Program-made: the position numbers and the translations under genes
In this document: piece by piece, positions 50,591 to 63,478 of the stretch
Layout: each line of letters opens with the position of its first letter
Position numbering within the stretch: position 1 is the stretch's first letter
Source of the DNA: Steinernema hermaphroditum
Taxonomy: Eukaryota; Nematoda; Chromadorea; Rhabditida; Steinernematidae
Reading direction: 5' to 3'
NCBI GenBank assembly: GCA_030435675.1
Contig: CM059624.1
Location: 15,586,769-15,650,768, forward strand
DNA length: 64,000 nt
The notes under the pieces: generated by a model
The model's input: only the letters and a program-made list of their open reading frames with translations
Told to the model about the DNA's origin: nothing
Database searches by the model: none

Positions 50591-53262
50591 ACCTCTTGGA
50601 CGGCCAGGTCATCCTTTTTCAACAAAAAAAAAAAGAGTGGATTGAGTCTTGGCGACTTCGGCAATCCCTGGATGTCACTGTTATAGCTGGGTACCGGTTT
50701 TTGGTAAGGTATCACTGTTATATCTTGTTCTTTTTCCCACATAATCGCTTCGTTCTCTGTGCTTCAGCACTTATGCCTCTACCGGAATCAGCTCTTGGTC
50801 TTTCGCAAAGCAATGGAATGGCCGTCTTCATCTCCGACATCGCTACCGAACAAGAGAAGAAAAGCGACGACTACGGTTTGATGTTTATCTTCTTTGTGCT
50901 TCGCACGCTCTAGGCTAGCTTCACTACTCCTGAGACTATCACTGTCTTTCATGTGAATAGCCCATTTGCATAAAAATACCTCGGAAAAAGTGTATGAAAG
51001 TGTACATTGTTATGAAAAGCAGATATGTAAATACAACCAGTCGTGTTGATATGTCGGCTGTCAGATTACTATACAGAAGTTCGCCCTTTTGTTTGCGACT
51101 CCGTCGATCTCTGAAATCACTGTTTACAAGTAGGCGAATTTGAGACGGTCAGGTGACAATGCTATCACCCCATTATCTATGCGATATACGGGAGCGTCCA
51201 GACACGGCCATTAAAAATACAGGACCGCAGCATTTGCTGGAGACTTAGCGATTTACAGATTGTTTGACACATAGTGAAATATTTCAAAGAGCGTGCTCAA
51301 TGGGCTGTGTTGATACGAACTTAAGCTTAAGAGTGCCTTACGTCGATCTACATAGGTTGGACGGCACCGAAAATGAGCTCTGTAACTTAGGTTCTTTCTT
51401 TGTTACTGTTACCTTTGCTTTGTGGAAAATGCGGCTGCGCCCAATTTCACGCGCCATAGGTGAGGGCCAAGAATCCCTGAATGCGCCAAGCACCACTAGC
51501 TTACGTAGCGCATGGACGACTGCCCTGATGGACGGTGAGGACACCAACCGCCCTGCAAGCGGCAAGATTGGTGCTGATAGAACCGTCTTTCTTAAAGCCT
51601 AAGCCTGCAAACGCAAGGGTGACTTGGCCCTCTATGAGGTGCAGTCCGGGTAAACGAACTTCTTAGCTATCGGTGTGGCTTATTACAAACGCATCCGATT
51701 TGTAACCGGTCATCTGAAAGGCTCGACGTCGGCCTGAGTCCTCCTTATATCTGCGCTATCGCCATGTCAAAATAAGGGAAATCACGTCTTAATCGGATCA
51801 GAATAAGTCCATGTGTCAGAGCTTATTTGACTAGATATTACAAGTGCCCATTTCTTGTGTCACTCCGTATCCATTTAGTCTAAAGGTTACTGTCCAATCA
51901 CTGATTATCAGTGTTATGAAACAGTCCCTATGAAAACAACAGGGTGGTCGCACTTCTGTTTTTCCTTAGAGCGCAAAAAGTACAGGGAAGTTCACACGAA
52001 AAGAGGTATTTATTCACTAAACTGTGTACTTTATAGTCGGCGGGATACACAAACAACTGTTTTTGACAGAATACAAAGTAATCCAGACAAAAGTTTCCCC
52101 AGACATTTCTGGATTTAGCTTACATGAACTTGAATTTACGACTGTTTGGTAACACGTACAACGTACACGTTGGGCAGATGAGTGAATAAAATTAACAAAA
52201 TAGGCGTACTTTTGCTTTATGCGAATCTCGAAACCACCCGAGCTGAGGATGACCTCTGAGGATGTCTCCGAAAACAGCCTCTTCGCTGCTCTGACACCTG
52301 CGCACATTGATAGGATCAGCGCGTTCAACTCTGCTGTGCCGAAGCCAGAAGAAGACCGGTGACTACGGAGTGCCAAAGTGCTTCTTGTGCATGCATATGA
52401 CTTCTCGCAAGGCGTAAGCCTTTTTATACGAGAAGATAAACTCGTGAATAGAGTAAACGAGATGCTCATCATCACCGCCCAACCACCCGCACCTTGCCGA
52501 GAAGCTGAAAAAGCGCTGCAAACCCCAAGTCCGATGGGCTGCTAGCCGATGATGTCAGGTCGAAAAAGGCGCCTCAAACTCGATTCGACTCGATGTGCCA
52601 ACCCAGCAGTGAACATGAAGCATGCGAAAAAAGAGCCATGGGTGCAGGGACTCAACGCAGGCTTTCGTATGGAGTACGCCGTAGTCCGAATGTTCTAAAT
52701 TTATGAATGAGTGCTGCGATTCATTCGGAAGAGGCCGCACTTCATTCCATTCATCTTCAATAGATGGGTGCGATGAGCCATGGACATTAGCGGTAGGTTG
52801 ACTATGTATCGGAATAGAGACGAGGCACAGAGCGGTGAAAGGATGACTCTTGGACTGGAGCATAGAAGGCCAGGAAAAGGATGATGGGCAGGGCAGGGGA
52901 GCATGGACCAGAGAAGATATGGGTCATGGAGCGAGGCAGGGATGGGGCATAGATCGGAGAAGAGTTTACGATGGATCTGGGAAGATATGAGGGATGGACC
53001 AGGAAAGGGATATGACATGGATCGGCGATAAAGATGGCCCTATCTTTTTAACATAGACTTCGCATAGCTCGGAGAAATAAAGAGGGTGGGATAAGCTGGG
53101 GTAGAGGTCGTTCGAGCTCTCTTTGCTTTTCCTTAGAAAGATGCTCAACGTTCAACACTTCCTTAGTCTTAAGCACTACCACTGCCCAAAGCGACGCTGT
53201 CACTGTGCATCGTTTGTCAATCATATATATCTCAGAATCACATTGCATTGATGCTTTCAGCC
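50591..53262. other. Non-coding with repeat fragments
   Basis: An R1/R4-related block lies at about 52330-52460 (TCTCGCAAGGCGTAAGCC, then ACGAGAAGATAAACTCG). No supported gene before 53263. Confidence 0.4.
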
Positions 53263-54225
53263 ATGCCGCCTAGTTTCGACCCACTTGTCACGTACCAGAT
53301 TCTCTGTGAAGCCTACGAAGACGGCCAACACCACTTGGTCGATGTCGACCCGGAGTGGAAGCGAATCCTCTTGAACATAGCCTCAAGGAAGACACCAGAA
53401 ATCAACGGTTACTTTTTGCTGAGTAACGATACGTTTATTTACGTTTTCTGCAACCAGTGCACTTATGGATATGAAGAAATCCACGAACACCGGGCGATTC
53501 CTTCAGACGAAGATCTAAGACATCTTCAAAACCTGAAGATCTTTGGAGACATAAGTTATTACGCGAGATTGGAATGCGTTGAACAGCATCAGAATGCTTT
53601 GGAGATGCTGGAAAGGAAGAAGTTAAGCTTCGAAACTTTGGAAATAGCAGACTTCGATGGGACTCTTGGGCAGTTAACGCCATTCATTGACCCCCATTTC
53701 AAGAAAATTCGTATAGAAGATACTCGTTTGAACGACTCGGCCAGCAATGCATTTCTGATCCGCGTTTTGAAATCGGCCAGTCTGATGGACGTCCAACTTG
53801 AGAAGGCTATATTAAGCCCCCAAGTAGAAGACAAAATCGTAGAGTTCCTGGAACGAAGCGAATGGAATCGCTTCTCCATTGATGACCGATTTCAGTGTAC
53901 TCTCAGCGAAAGCTTCTATTCGAATATCATGGCGAGCGTTCAGACAACGATGGAGAAATGGTTAGAACGGAAGCATCTGCGGATCATGGAGTTGTTCATT
54001 GGTGTGCGCTTGAACAAGGACTGGTGGAGCTTATTTGATAATTTGAGTCATATTGGAAAGCGTGATAATGACCACGATTTCATTGTCAAGCATCCAAGCG
54101 TCGAAGGAGTAGTAGCGCGCTTCTCAATCGATGCTTTCCGGACAAGTTTCCAGCATTCTGTCCAGGTGCACGATGCAGCTCACCCGGCCACCTTGACTAT
54201 GACCATTGAACCTGTCTTAGAATGA
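53263..54225 (+). CDS. Single-exon orphan protein
   Basis: 320 residues, intronless. I start it at the ATG two bases after CTTTCAG (53254-53260), which looks like a trans-splice acceptor; an in-frame ATG at 53251 lies inside that site. The protein is soluble and acidic, with alternating helix/strand patterns (SFETLEIADFDGTLGQLTPF, KKIRIEDTRLNDSAS, RIMELFIGVRLNKDWW). This is reminiscent of the C-terminal regions of nematode F-box-like families, but no F-box or other domain is recognised. AATAAA is at 54246, 21 bp past the stop. It is likely expressed and lineage-restricted; function unknown. Confidence 0.7.
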   Translation: MPPSFDPLVTYQILCEAYEDGQHHLVDVDPEWKRILLNIASRKTPEINGYFLLSNDTFIYVFCNQCTYGYEEIHEHRAIPSDEDLRHLQNLKIFGDISYYARLECVEQHQNALEMLERKKLSFETLEIADFDGTLGQLTPFIDPHFKKIRIEDTRLNDSASNAFLIRVLKSASLMDVQLEKAILSPQVEDKIVEFLERSEWNRFSIDDRFQCTLSESFYSNIMASVQTTMEKWLERKHLRIMELFIGVRLNKDWWSLFDNLSHIGKRDNDHDFIVKHPSVEGVVARFSIDAFRTSFQHSVQVHDAAHPATLTMTIEPVLE

Positions 54226-57200
54226 AGTACTCGCGTCGTTGTCACAATAAAGCTTCCAATTGGCATGTGTAATGTATGCTGAGATGTCGTTCTAATCATA
54301 GTCGAAGACCAAAAGGGCATTCATATTTCAATCACACAATGAAACATTCTATTTTTAGCTTCATTAGAAGCATCTGCTGACAAAGTGCACATTCTGTTCT
54401 AGACGGTGATAAGACCGGAAACCAGTAAGTGCTTCGACATTCAGACAGTTGAAGAGAATAACAGTAAGGAATGTGGCTATCCTGGCTCAGGTGACTTAAA
54501 ATTCCCTTGTATAACTAAAGTCCAAAGGGATAGAATGTGACAGTTTATTGTTGTGTCACATGAAATGGCATTAAATCGCAAATTTGTACTTGGGACTTGT
54601 GCTGGAGCTGATCACAGATGGTGCAATTTTGTTACCTAGTTTACCGAGATGGTTCTGGTACATTATCTCTTGGGAAGAAGAAAGGAAAGGTGAAGAAAGT
54701 TCACCCTAAAGCTCAAAACGAATTGAGGTCTGCCTCCATGACCCTCGCAAATTATACATACCTATTTTCCATCCAACCGCAATTTCGAGCTTGTTTTTGT
54801 CACCCTTCCGTTTGGATATGCAAAACTGAAACCTGAGCAAGGGCCTCATCCTCATGTTGCATTTCCATTTCACAGCCTGCAGACACCTGAACTCCACAAA
54901 GTGCTCCTAATTAATTCATCTTCTCGTCTAGAGGACATCGACAATTTCCTCTTGAACCTTCTCAAGCATGCAGGAAAGGTCCAAAAGGTCCTAGGTCTAA
55001 AGTCGACATCGACGTGGTTGGACCGGTTCTTTTTGTGTAACACTCTTCCTAACTAAGGTACATGTCTTATGGTTTGACTTAATTGCAACTTGCACCCATC
55101 CGACGCCGGCGCATTCAAATCTTGGCCGCTCGCTGTCTGCGCAAGCCGACACCATTACTGTGTCCTGTTTGGGTTTCGTCTGCTCCACCGAAGCAGCACT
55201 GGTGCGATTTTCATCCCTGGGGGAAGCCGAGTGCGACCCTATTTCGGAGTCCCAGATTCCTAGTCGGGAATAGGAGGTCAAGTCCAAATTCTAAGTAAGC
55301 GCCTCACAGAATGTGCATCGAAGTGTCGTGAAGTTGTGTAGCCTTTTGTCATTTTGGTCAGTGCAACCACATCAAAATGCATGAATGCTTTCATGTATAC
55401 TACTTTTGAGCCAGAATCAGAAGTATCATGTACGCTAATTCTCACAATGCTCTCAGAATAATGTAACATACTGTTGTCCACATTCGATTACGGTCTTTTC
55501 GCAGTGATAGTAAGTTCGTGGAGACGCCCAGCCCCAGCTCATTTCTGAGTCTCGAAGATTCCTAGTCCGGATTAGGAGTTCAAGTTTAATCCGGGTTCGG
55601 GTCCCGAGTAATGACCAGATTCTGAAGAGCGCCTCACTGTACCTCAAAGTGTCCTGAACTTGGTTAGCCTTTTTTGGTTGGATCAACCACATCATTGCAA
55701 TGATAATCCTTTTCGGAGTCTCGGGCTCCGAAGCCAAGTCCGAATCTAAGCCAAAAGGAAAAGGTCGGGTACCGCAAGGATTGGTCAAATTTTTGGGTGC
55801 GATAGTAGCCTAGTCTTGTCGTAATAGCCAACTTCATAAAAGCGCCTCATTCAGTGATCATCAAAGAGCCGGGAAGTTGAGTAGTTTCTTCTCGTTTTGG
55901 TCACCTAACTCGGCATGTTGGGTTTGTAAGGTCGGGTGTGAATGACAATGAAAGAAGTTTTCCATAAATGCTATCTTTGTATCACTCAAGCGAAACTCAC
56001 TACAGTATCAGAAAGCTGTTTCTTTCTTTATGTCATGAATGTATAAGTGATTCTTACAATAGCAAGATCGACGATCATACTTTCACCAAGTATATCATCT
56101 CTGATATCCGCCCAGGACACCACGGGAAATATGTTTGTTTTTGTTATCCATGATCGAGCTGTTCGACGACGACGAGAAGTACATTCCACAGCCATCAAAA
56201 TTGATCTAGTTTTCGGGCACCCCTAACTGCACTCAGACGCTATCACCACCACTACCCGGAAGTTTTCGCCCAGGGCTATTGGCAATCGTCGCTGCCATAA
56301 AACAAAAGTGCATTTCCCGACGGCGAGCGGGAGAGACAAAACACGGAGAAACCTGATTTCCATGGAAAACAACATGTCAATCTGATCCGAACGCACTCTC
56401 TGTTTTTCGGCCAATTTCAACATTACGCCGTCCCGCGGCCGCCAAATTCGTTGACCCACCGCCCGGCCCAGCCATGTTGTCGTCTTTCGCTAAAAGTGCG
56501 ATTTTTGATCGGGTCCTCCGGCAGACGCCCGCTGTCGCCTTCATCTGCATGGAACGAGTTGCCGATCAGAGATGACAAAGTGCAGTTATTCGTTGATAAG
56601 GCCGACAATCACACTTTCCAGTTGTCCTCTCTCATTGACCTCAAAGTTCAAGAGTTAAGGCCTAATTACATCGCTTAGCGCGATTAGTCCGTGTTTACGC
56701 ATAAAGTACACAACGAAAATAGGCCTCGTATTTGGACGAAAATTCGGTTTTTCAATGACGTGAGTCATGTGGGCATCTATGCCATCAATCAAAGCTGACA
56801 TACATAACTAAAGTACAAATAATGTCTGCCGGCGAAGTCGATAAATCAAAAACAGATTTATGGGGTCGTAAGACGCACGTTTTTATGCCAGACAAAAAGG
56901 CGTACTCGAGAGTATTTGAAGAGTAAATAAACGGAGCGTTATGTGAAGGACAGGCCAGACACTGAGGCGTTGAGAAGAGTCACATGAACCGACATGTCAA
57001 GGAGTCCGAAAATGAGTCCAAACTCGTCGGTCCGAACTTGAGACTCGTAGTCGATGGGTTTTTGCGCATCCAGCGTGGACTCTTGACTCGACCGGTCACA
57101 TACTCAATGCCTCAAATGAGGAAATCCCTTCGATTAATCATTGACAATCTGTTGAGGTTGCAAACACTGTACTGTAATTTTAAGGGATAATATAAATATC

Positions 57201-57714
57201 GGCTAGATTCGCATCGTGTCTCCATGGACACTTAATTCTCTATGAGTACTTTACTACAGGTTCCGACAAATGTTCTGCCACAAAGATATCTCGAACAGGT
57301 CAACGAATTAAAATTTATCGCACGAAAGAGTAACATAAACGACATGGAAAATCATTGGTTAAGTTCGAACTGACCACCTTCTTGCCCCTATGCAGGCCTC
57401 CAAGCATTTCGGAAGATTTTTGATGCCAGACTTCGGAGGGAGATTTCGTTCCTCGTTTCACGGAGAGCGACGTTCAATAGAGTCAAGGCCCTCTTATCCA
57501 AGATGCTCCATATCGCTGTGACCATCGGATTCAAATCCGGGCTTTTGGAGAACCAAGAAGTGGCTTATTTCCATCTATTCAGTCTTCGGCGAGCCTTCTT
57601 TGCGTATCTGACTGTCGGGACTGAAGATAGCTGTCTAGCAGTCTTCGAAGCGATGGAGAAGCGGAATCCGGAAGTGTGTGATGGTGGGACTCTACGGACG
57701 AAACGAAAACCCAT
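54226..57714. other. Intergenic with a diverged triplicated unit
   Basis: Polyadenylation signal of the preceding gene at 54246-54251. Three diverged copies of a unit starting AGCGCCTCA lie at about 55296-55365, 55625-55690 and 55840-55905. A GAGTCC-rich stretch is near 57000-57080. No gene supported. Confidence 0.4.
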
Positions 57715-57905
57715 CATCGATGTAGCTAGCGACGCAGACTTCGGCGTTGGAGCGATTCCTCGGAACTGCCATGGAACTACAGCTCCCTGGGGTTCTAGGC
57801 TTTCTGGGAGCCGGAATGATCACTGAGCCAACAACGACGACCGAGAACGACCGCTCATTCAATCTCAATCGACGAACTTCAGAGAGAGCGGACGGACGAC
57901 CCGAC
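57715..57905 (-). repeat. Dispersed repeat R1, copy 5
   Basis: Inverse of the first part of 13744-14245, including TTTCTGGGAGCCGGAATGAT and ACGACCGAGAACGACC-type blocks. Confidence 0.6.
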
Positions 57906-57919
57906 TCAAATGAAAGACC

Positions 57920-58381
57920 ATGCCCCAAATAAGAAATTGCAGAGGCATTGTACATATTGTTGTGGTAGAATGTGGAGAAGCATCTCATGAATTTGTTCGA
58001 TCCCAAATCGCCCATGGTACTCTCCGGGGTCTGATTTTACTCACGAGTGGATGGCCTGAGTGGTTACAAGATCTCTTGCAATATGTGGTGAAGTCGCCGG
58101 CTTTCCGCATTCTTGATATAACAGACTGAAATTCTTCGATTGGACTTCGAATTGGTAACGACTTTTTTGATTGTTTCTTTCAAGAAGAGCTGCCACATTT
58201 ATCAAGTCTGAATGGAACACCATCTTTTGATGTCAACCGTTTCAACCAGCTCTACCAGAAGTGCGCCGATCATTTCCGGAATAGGCCGGACAACCACAAG
58301 CCTGCACGATGGACAGCGCCAAATGGAAGGAAACTCGAAGTCACGTTTGATGCAGGCATGATAAATATTTCTGCTGTTTGA
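57920..58381 (+). pseudogene. Family pseudogene with one in-frame stop
   Basis: One reading frame runs from 57920 to a TGA at 58379-58381, interrupted only by TGA at 58127-58129. The peptide (RSQIAHGTLRGLILLTSGWP, LLQYVVKSPAFRILDI, then after the stop EELPHLSSLNGTPSFDVNRF and RWTAPNGRKLEVTF) has the look of large nematode F-box-associated families. The upstream part is not found. It is probably a truncated, inactivated copy. Confidence 0.55.
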
Positions 58382-61339
58382 GTACAATATGTATCTATCA
58401 TACGTGTGGCTTTGCGTAATGAAACAGTCATGTTGAGATAATGGGAATTCCTATTTTTGGAAGCGTGTCACCTCAGATCGCATAGAAACTTGTAGCGCTG
58501 TAAATTCCCCAATCCCTAATGCACGCATCTCATCATGGAATCTCCTCTCGCGATTTACGTGCAAGTTAGTATAAGTGACACGATTGGCGAACTCTGATGG
58601 TGTTTGTATGGCCGAATTGAGTAGCATCTTGTCTGTAATGATTCATGTCCGGGTTCAACTTCCCTCCCAGCTATATTCTTTTAGGTTCCTTTGTTTTTCA
58701 TCCTGCCTTGCTCAACGAAAGAAGACAATAAAGCTTGACCAGAGACAATCTCGTGACCAGTTTTACACTACTCTCCTGACTGGATTGAACCACACACCGC
58801 TTCCCCACCCGTGCTTCTTCTAGATTCAGCTTCTATACCCATCCAATGCCCGCGAAAACTTATGAGGTCACCGCATGCCACTCTGTTGCTGTGATACAGT
58901 GCCTCCCTGTGCTCATAAAAAAAATGATCTTCTTTTTGCTGAACAGCTTATACAAATGAAACCAGTTCCTTGGAAGTGTCGTCATAACATTTCCAGAATC
59001 CGACTATTTTTTGTACTTCAGATCGAAAATACTTCCTGAATGAAGCGTCAACACCTAAAGGTAGCTCTGAACTGGTTCTCATGGAGTTCAGTGCACTTTT
59101 CCCAAAATTTGACTAGAAAGTATTTCCTTGAATTTAATTTTCTTTTCTCGTAGTCAAAAACATTTTTGATGATATTGTACTTTGTGCTGTTCAAATTCAA
59201 ATAATACTAAAATAGCCATTTATGTTTACAGCACTTTACAATCTATTTTCTCAGCATATACGGATGGCTTTCAGGGACAGCGATGATGTTCTGATCGGTC
59301 GTCCGGTGCTGAGGGTATCTGATTTTCTCTGGTCGTTTGCCCTCTCTTTGCACCGCTCACCGCGAATAGTCCAGTTTGGTTGTGGTTCAGTTGGCAGTTC
59401 TGCTTGATATTTTTCAGGAATACCCCTTTGTTTTCTTGGGGAATGCAGTAAGGGGCCCTTTTTCAAGGCTCAGAGCTGAGCTGAATTTGGATCGATTGAC
59501 CACATTCGAAAGCTCGGAAAGAGTTCTTAAAGCTAGCAGGATTTCGATAAGGTCATGAACAATACGCTCCAACCTTCCCTCACACATCACAATGTACTTT
59601 AGTCACATGTTTCAAAGTGCAAAACATAAACATTTGATCATTCTGAAACCGCCAGGGAGTAAGTCCTTTCAATTCGCTACATTTGACCTAAGGGCAACCC
59701 CATAAATCTTTTACTACAAACACTGTAATTGTCGAAGCGCCCACATCTGTCACAAGGCATCTGCATTGGAGATCAAACACCTGCTTTCGCAACATGCGGA
59801 ATTTTTGCAGAAAAGGTTAATTTCAGCATTGCGTGACGACTTATTCTGCAAATTGCTTCTAGAACCACATGCTGTGACCTGCACAGATGCCGACACTGGA
59901 AGAACATTCTGGAATTTCATAAAGGAGAGTGTAGAAGCATCCGATACCACTAACAAACTAAAGTGCATTTTATGACGTTTGGTTCAGGGCTCCAAGGGAG
60001 CCGATCCTTGATCTTCGACCCATGGGACCAAAAAGATGAAAAACAGAGGCCTCTTTAGGGATATGAGAGCAATTTTGGATACGGTATCTCCCTATCCCTA
60101 TCCCTATCCCTATCCCTTGGCCCATCCTTAGCTTCCCTCAATTCTGACAGATGTATAAAATTTTGAGTCGCTGCCATAGCTGTAGCCATCACAAGCAGCC
60201 ATCTCATTTTGGTCTGTCCACTTGCAACCCTATTTCCTGCCCCTCTATCCCATTTTCTCTGACCCCTTCCTGTTCCTTCCTATTCCTCGACTTTCCTTCA
60301 ATTATGGAATGCGATTTACGGTCCAGCGATCGCGTAAAGGTCCAAAGGCCTGCAAATCAGATTGCAACATCGTAAATGTCACGCTCCCTCATAACGCATT
60401 CGGAAACGAAGCCGAACTCCAAGTGCAGCCGAGCTAATAAACTTTAATGACGCACTTGGTGACCTTCACGAGATAATCGCCTTTATCTGCCTGTAGTTTC
60501 GGTCACTTAAAGTACAAGTACAATTAATCACCACTTAAACGTGAATTGAAAAGGGCACATCAAGGACATATAAATGTTGCGTAAGAAATCTGTGCCTTAA
60601 TTAGTTTAGTTCCTTGTTCTATTCTATCGGATTCGGCGCTTTGAGGGGATACGGTAGTTTTCACGTGCCTCGGACTATTGTTCGATCTCGATGCACTTTG
60701 AAAGTAGTAAGTCGAACGAGAGTCACATGATAAGTGGCCTTGTTGTGAACGTTGCACTTTAAGGATGACGACTGTCTAGACGAGAATTAAGTGCAATTGC
60801 TTAGCTTTAGTGTTGAAAACATTTCAAGATAGCGTGGGCCGACTGAAGGACATATGATAAGACGAAGTGACAGGAAGCGGTGGTTAGGAGGTGTTCATAG
60901 ATTGTGCAGAAAGGAAGGAAGAAGTTGTAAATAATTGCTGGAAACGGGCGAGATATGAGTCCCAGAGGAAATCACGCTTATGCTGTCCACTCTAGTGATC
61001 GGATATTTTGTTCAGAATGAAACTAACAACATGGAAATAATTATAAGGAGGAGCCTTATTTGAACAATATTAAACATTAACTCGGTGTATATAATTATAG
61101 AAAAATGGAAGAATGCAGTAAAAGCAGTATAGAAAGAAAACAATAACAATGAACCAGCTCTGTCTTATAGCCATCTCTATTTAAATGAGAGCAGCGGTAT
61201 CGCTGGAGCATACGATAACATCGACCATCATAACTATCACATCTAAGCCCCAAGGGCTGATCCCGCGATTTCAGAACTGAAAGCAAAGCACACAAATTGT
61301 ATTTTGTTGCATTTCCTAAGGTCGCAGATTTACCGAATG
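58382..61339. other. Non-coding region
   Basis: Contains an R2 copy (about 59310-59375) and a short CCCTAT minisatellite (about 60087-60116, five units). No gene supported. Confidence 0.4.
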
Positions 61340-61575
61340 TTGGGGGGCCCCAAATCGAACCACCGTTCTTGCTGCGCTCGATGTCATCACCTTCTGCTGC
61401 CTAACTTCTTCGAGAAGTCATCACTCCATCGGATCTGTAATCTTTTGAGACGCCTCTTCTCGGGAGTGCGCCACCCAACCGCTTTCCCGGGTTTCCGTTC
61501 ACCATATTCCAGGCGAACTTCCACTTTCTCCTTGCGGCTTCATCGATGCCCTTCACCTTGGTGACACCTCGGAGC
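61340..61575 (-). pseudogene. LINE (RTE-type) reverse-transcriptase C-terminal remnant
   Basis: Minus-strand frames read GVTKVKGIDEAARRKWKFAW, then after a shift RTPEKRRLKRLQIRWSDDFS and QQERWFDLG. This matches the C-terminal pattern of RTE-clade LINE proteins (K..WAGH...RW....GRP..RW.DD......W...A.DR..W). It has frameshifts and stops. Confidence 0.5.
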
Positions 61576-62964
61576 CACTCGTTCTGTGTATCTATAACCG
61601 TTTAGATCACATCAAGACCTCCAGAACCATCCTAGTGCAATGGAAACGGACGCGGATACCGCAGCTATTAGCTTCAACAAAATTTAATATCGATTTGAAA
61701 ATCGGAGATATCATTGAGCAAAAGGTGTTTTGAAATGATCCTGATGTAACTTGTGAACAAAATGGTCGAATTATGGACACTTTCATCGACTGAAATGTTT
61801 GTATTTGCAGTGTCTGATATTTGTGCAGCTTATGAAACACCTTTAAGGTATGCGCTCATCTTGGACAAATACTGAAAATGTATTGATTTCCATATACAAT
61901 TAGATCAACACAATACACTCTGACAAGCATACCGTAATCTCATCGCACTTTAGTCGTGGACACATTTTTGTTGACTTAAAGCTTTGCTCCACTGACCTAA
62001 GTATAATACGAAGACCAATCCGAAGAGTATGACCAAAACAGTCATGAATCGCCGTACCGTAATCCTAACTTCTAGAACCCCCTCCAACTGAACATCAGCG
62101 TCGGTCTTCATTCGTTTACATCTTTGGTCATTTAAGCTCTGCTCCACTGAGTCCCCCTTGCATTTCCCTCAAGATCGAACTTTCGAGAAATGAACGAAAA
62201 GTGCCAGCGGACCAGAAAACATCTGTTCAATTTCCCAGCGGTATTTTTGCGTGAAAGAGTCATAAATTACAAAGTGAAGGACGCGTCAGCAACGCATGAC
62301 CTATATGTGCAGTTGCGGTAAACACATCGCCCCGGGTTTGATGCACTTCTAACACGTTTATGTTGATATACACAACAAATTGCCCGAATTTGCGTCATCG
62401 TCGTTCTTTCGCTGCGCTGTTGTTCGGCTTCTCGGAATCGGAGAAAACAAGTAAGACGCACTTTTAATCGCTTCGAGACGATGTGCGAAGCGGAAAATCT
62501 CCTGAGGCGATAGCAGAAACGTCCTACTCAAGTGGAAAGAGCAAGTCTGCAAAAAGCATTTAGCAAAAAGCCGGATAGGACTCCCGTGTTTGCCGGAGTT
62601 TTAGGCGAAAACAAGTTGTCGCGCAAATGCACTTCGAACTGTTAGAGGACGAATTTTGTTGTGCTCTTAGAGTGATTCGGAGAAAAACAAGTAGAATGCA
62701 CTTTTAATCACTTACTTCAGATGTTTCGGCGCCGAGGCAAAGAGGCAAAGCTCTTCGAGTGAGAGTCTCCTCAGGCGGTCCTTTCGTTTGACCGTTGAAA
62801 GTGGAACATGATCAGAATGAGGGAACAAAGATGGATCAGGATGGTTTGGACCAAAATGGATCATTACATTTGTGTCGGCTGCACTGTCATAGATATCTTC
62901 ATGTGCATATAAAAATGTAGACCTTGTGTATAATATCGCCATGGCCACATTGTATACACAGCGG
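61576..62964. other. Non-coding with a direct repeat
   Basis: CGGAGAAAACAAGTAAGACG with CACTTTTAATCGCTT (about 62437-62471) recurs at about 62678-62712, each followed by a CTCCTgAGGCG-like block. No gene supported. Confidence 0.4.
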
Positions 62965-63140
62965 ACAACAAAATGTTCTATGCCAGGAATCCGGCTACGT
63001 GAGAAGTCATCCCGAAGGTCGTCGACACTCTGAGGGAACCATCACAGCTGAAGACACAACTCCCAGACCACGAACTCATCTCGTCGATGCAGATGCGAGC
63101 CCTGAAGCCTCACATGTCCCCCAAACGTTCGAGATGGAGA
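62965..63140 (+). repeat. Dispersed repeat R1, copy 6 (partial)
   Basis: CAGGAATCCGGCTACGTGAG, ATCCCGAAGGTCGTCGACAC-like and CTCCCAGACCACGAACTCAT match the middle of the 50140-50590 copy. Confidence 0.55.
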
Positions 63141-63478
63141 AGTTCCGAGGCCGTTTCTAGAGGCTAGCTGATTCCTGATAGCTGATGCCTTATAATAACC
63201 TCAATCCGGGAACAGTGGGAGTACAATTACTGGACACCCTGTGGATAATACACCGGTACAGAGACGGATTGGCTATTCGTGGACCGAAATTCCAATCTTA
63301 TACCAATCTCCGAACTCACTTGGGTAATCTGAGGTTATATTCAGATAGGTCCACGGGATGTCCAGTAATTATACTCCCACTGTTCCCGGATTGAGGTTAT
63401 TATATGGCATCTGCGAATCGGCGAACCTCTAGAAACAGCGTCGGAACTTCTCCTTCCTGGACGTTTGGGGACATGTCC
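63112..63478. repeat. Imperfect foldback overlapping R1 copy 6
   Basis: ACATGTCCCCCAAACGTTC, GGAGAAGTTCCG, CCGTTTCTAGAGG and ACCTCAATCCGGGAACAGTG on the left recur in reverse complement on the right. Arms are about 130 bp, with a centre of roughly 100 bp. Confidence 0.65.

Noticed and set aside
51264..51602. 112-codon open frame
   Set aside because: No recognisable motif or supporting signals in a repeat-rich region.
56423..56678. Possible LINE C-terminus or small protein
   Set aside because: A WAGR-like string is present on the minus strand but the rest of the RTE pattern is absent.
58127..58129. TGA as a selenocysteine codon
   Set aside because: No selenoprotein family resemblance and no visible SECIS-like hairpin; a plain nonsense codon in a truncated copy is simpler.
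60087..60116. Telomere-like repeat
   Set aside because: The unit is CCCTAT, five copies only; nematode telomeres are usually TTAGGC, so this is a short minisatellite.
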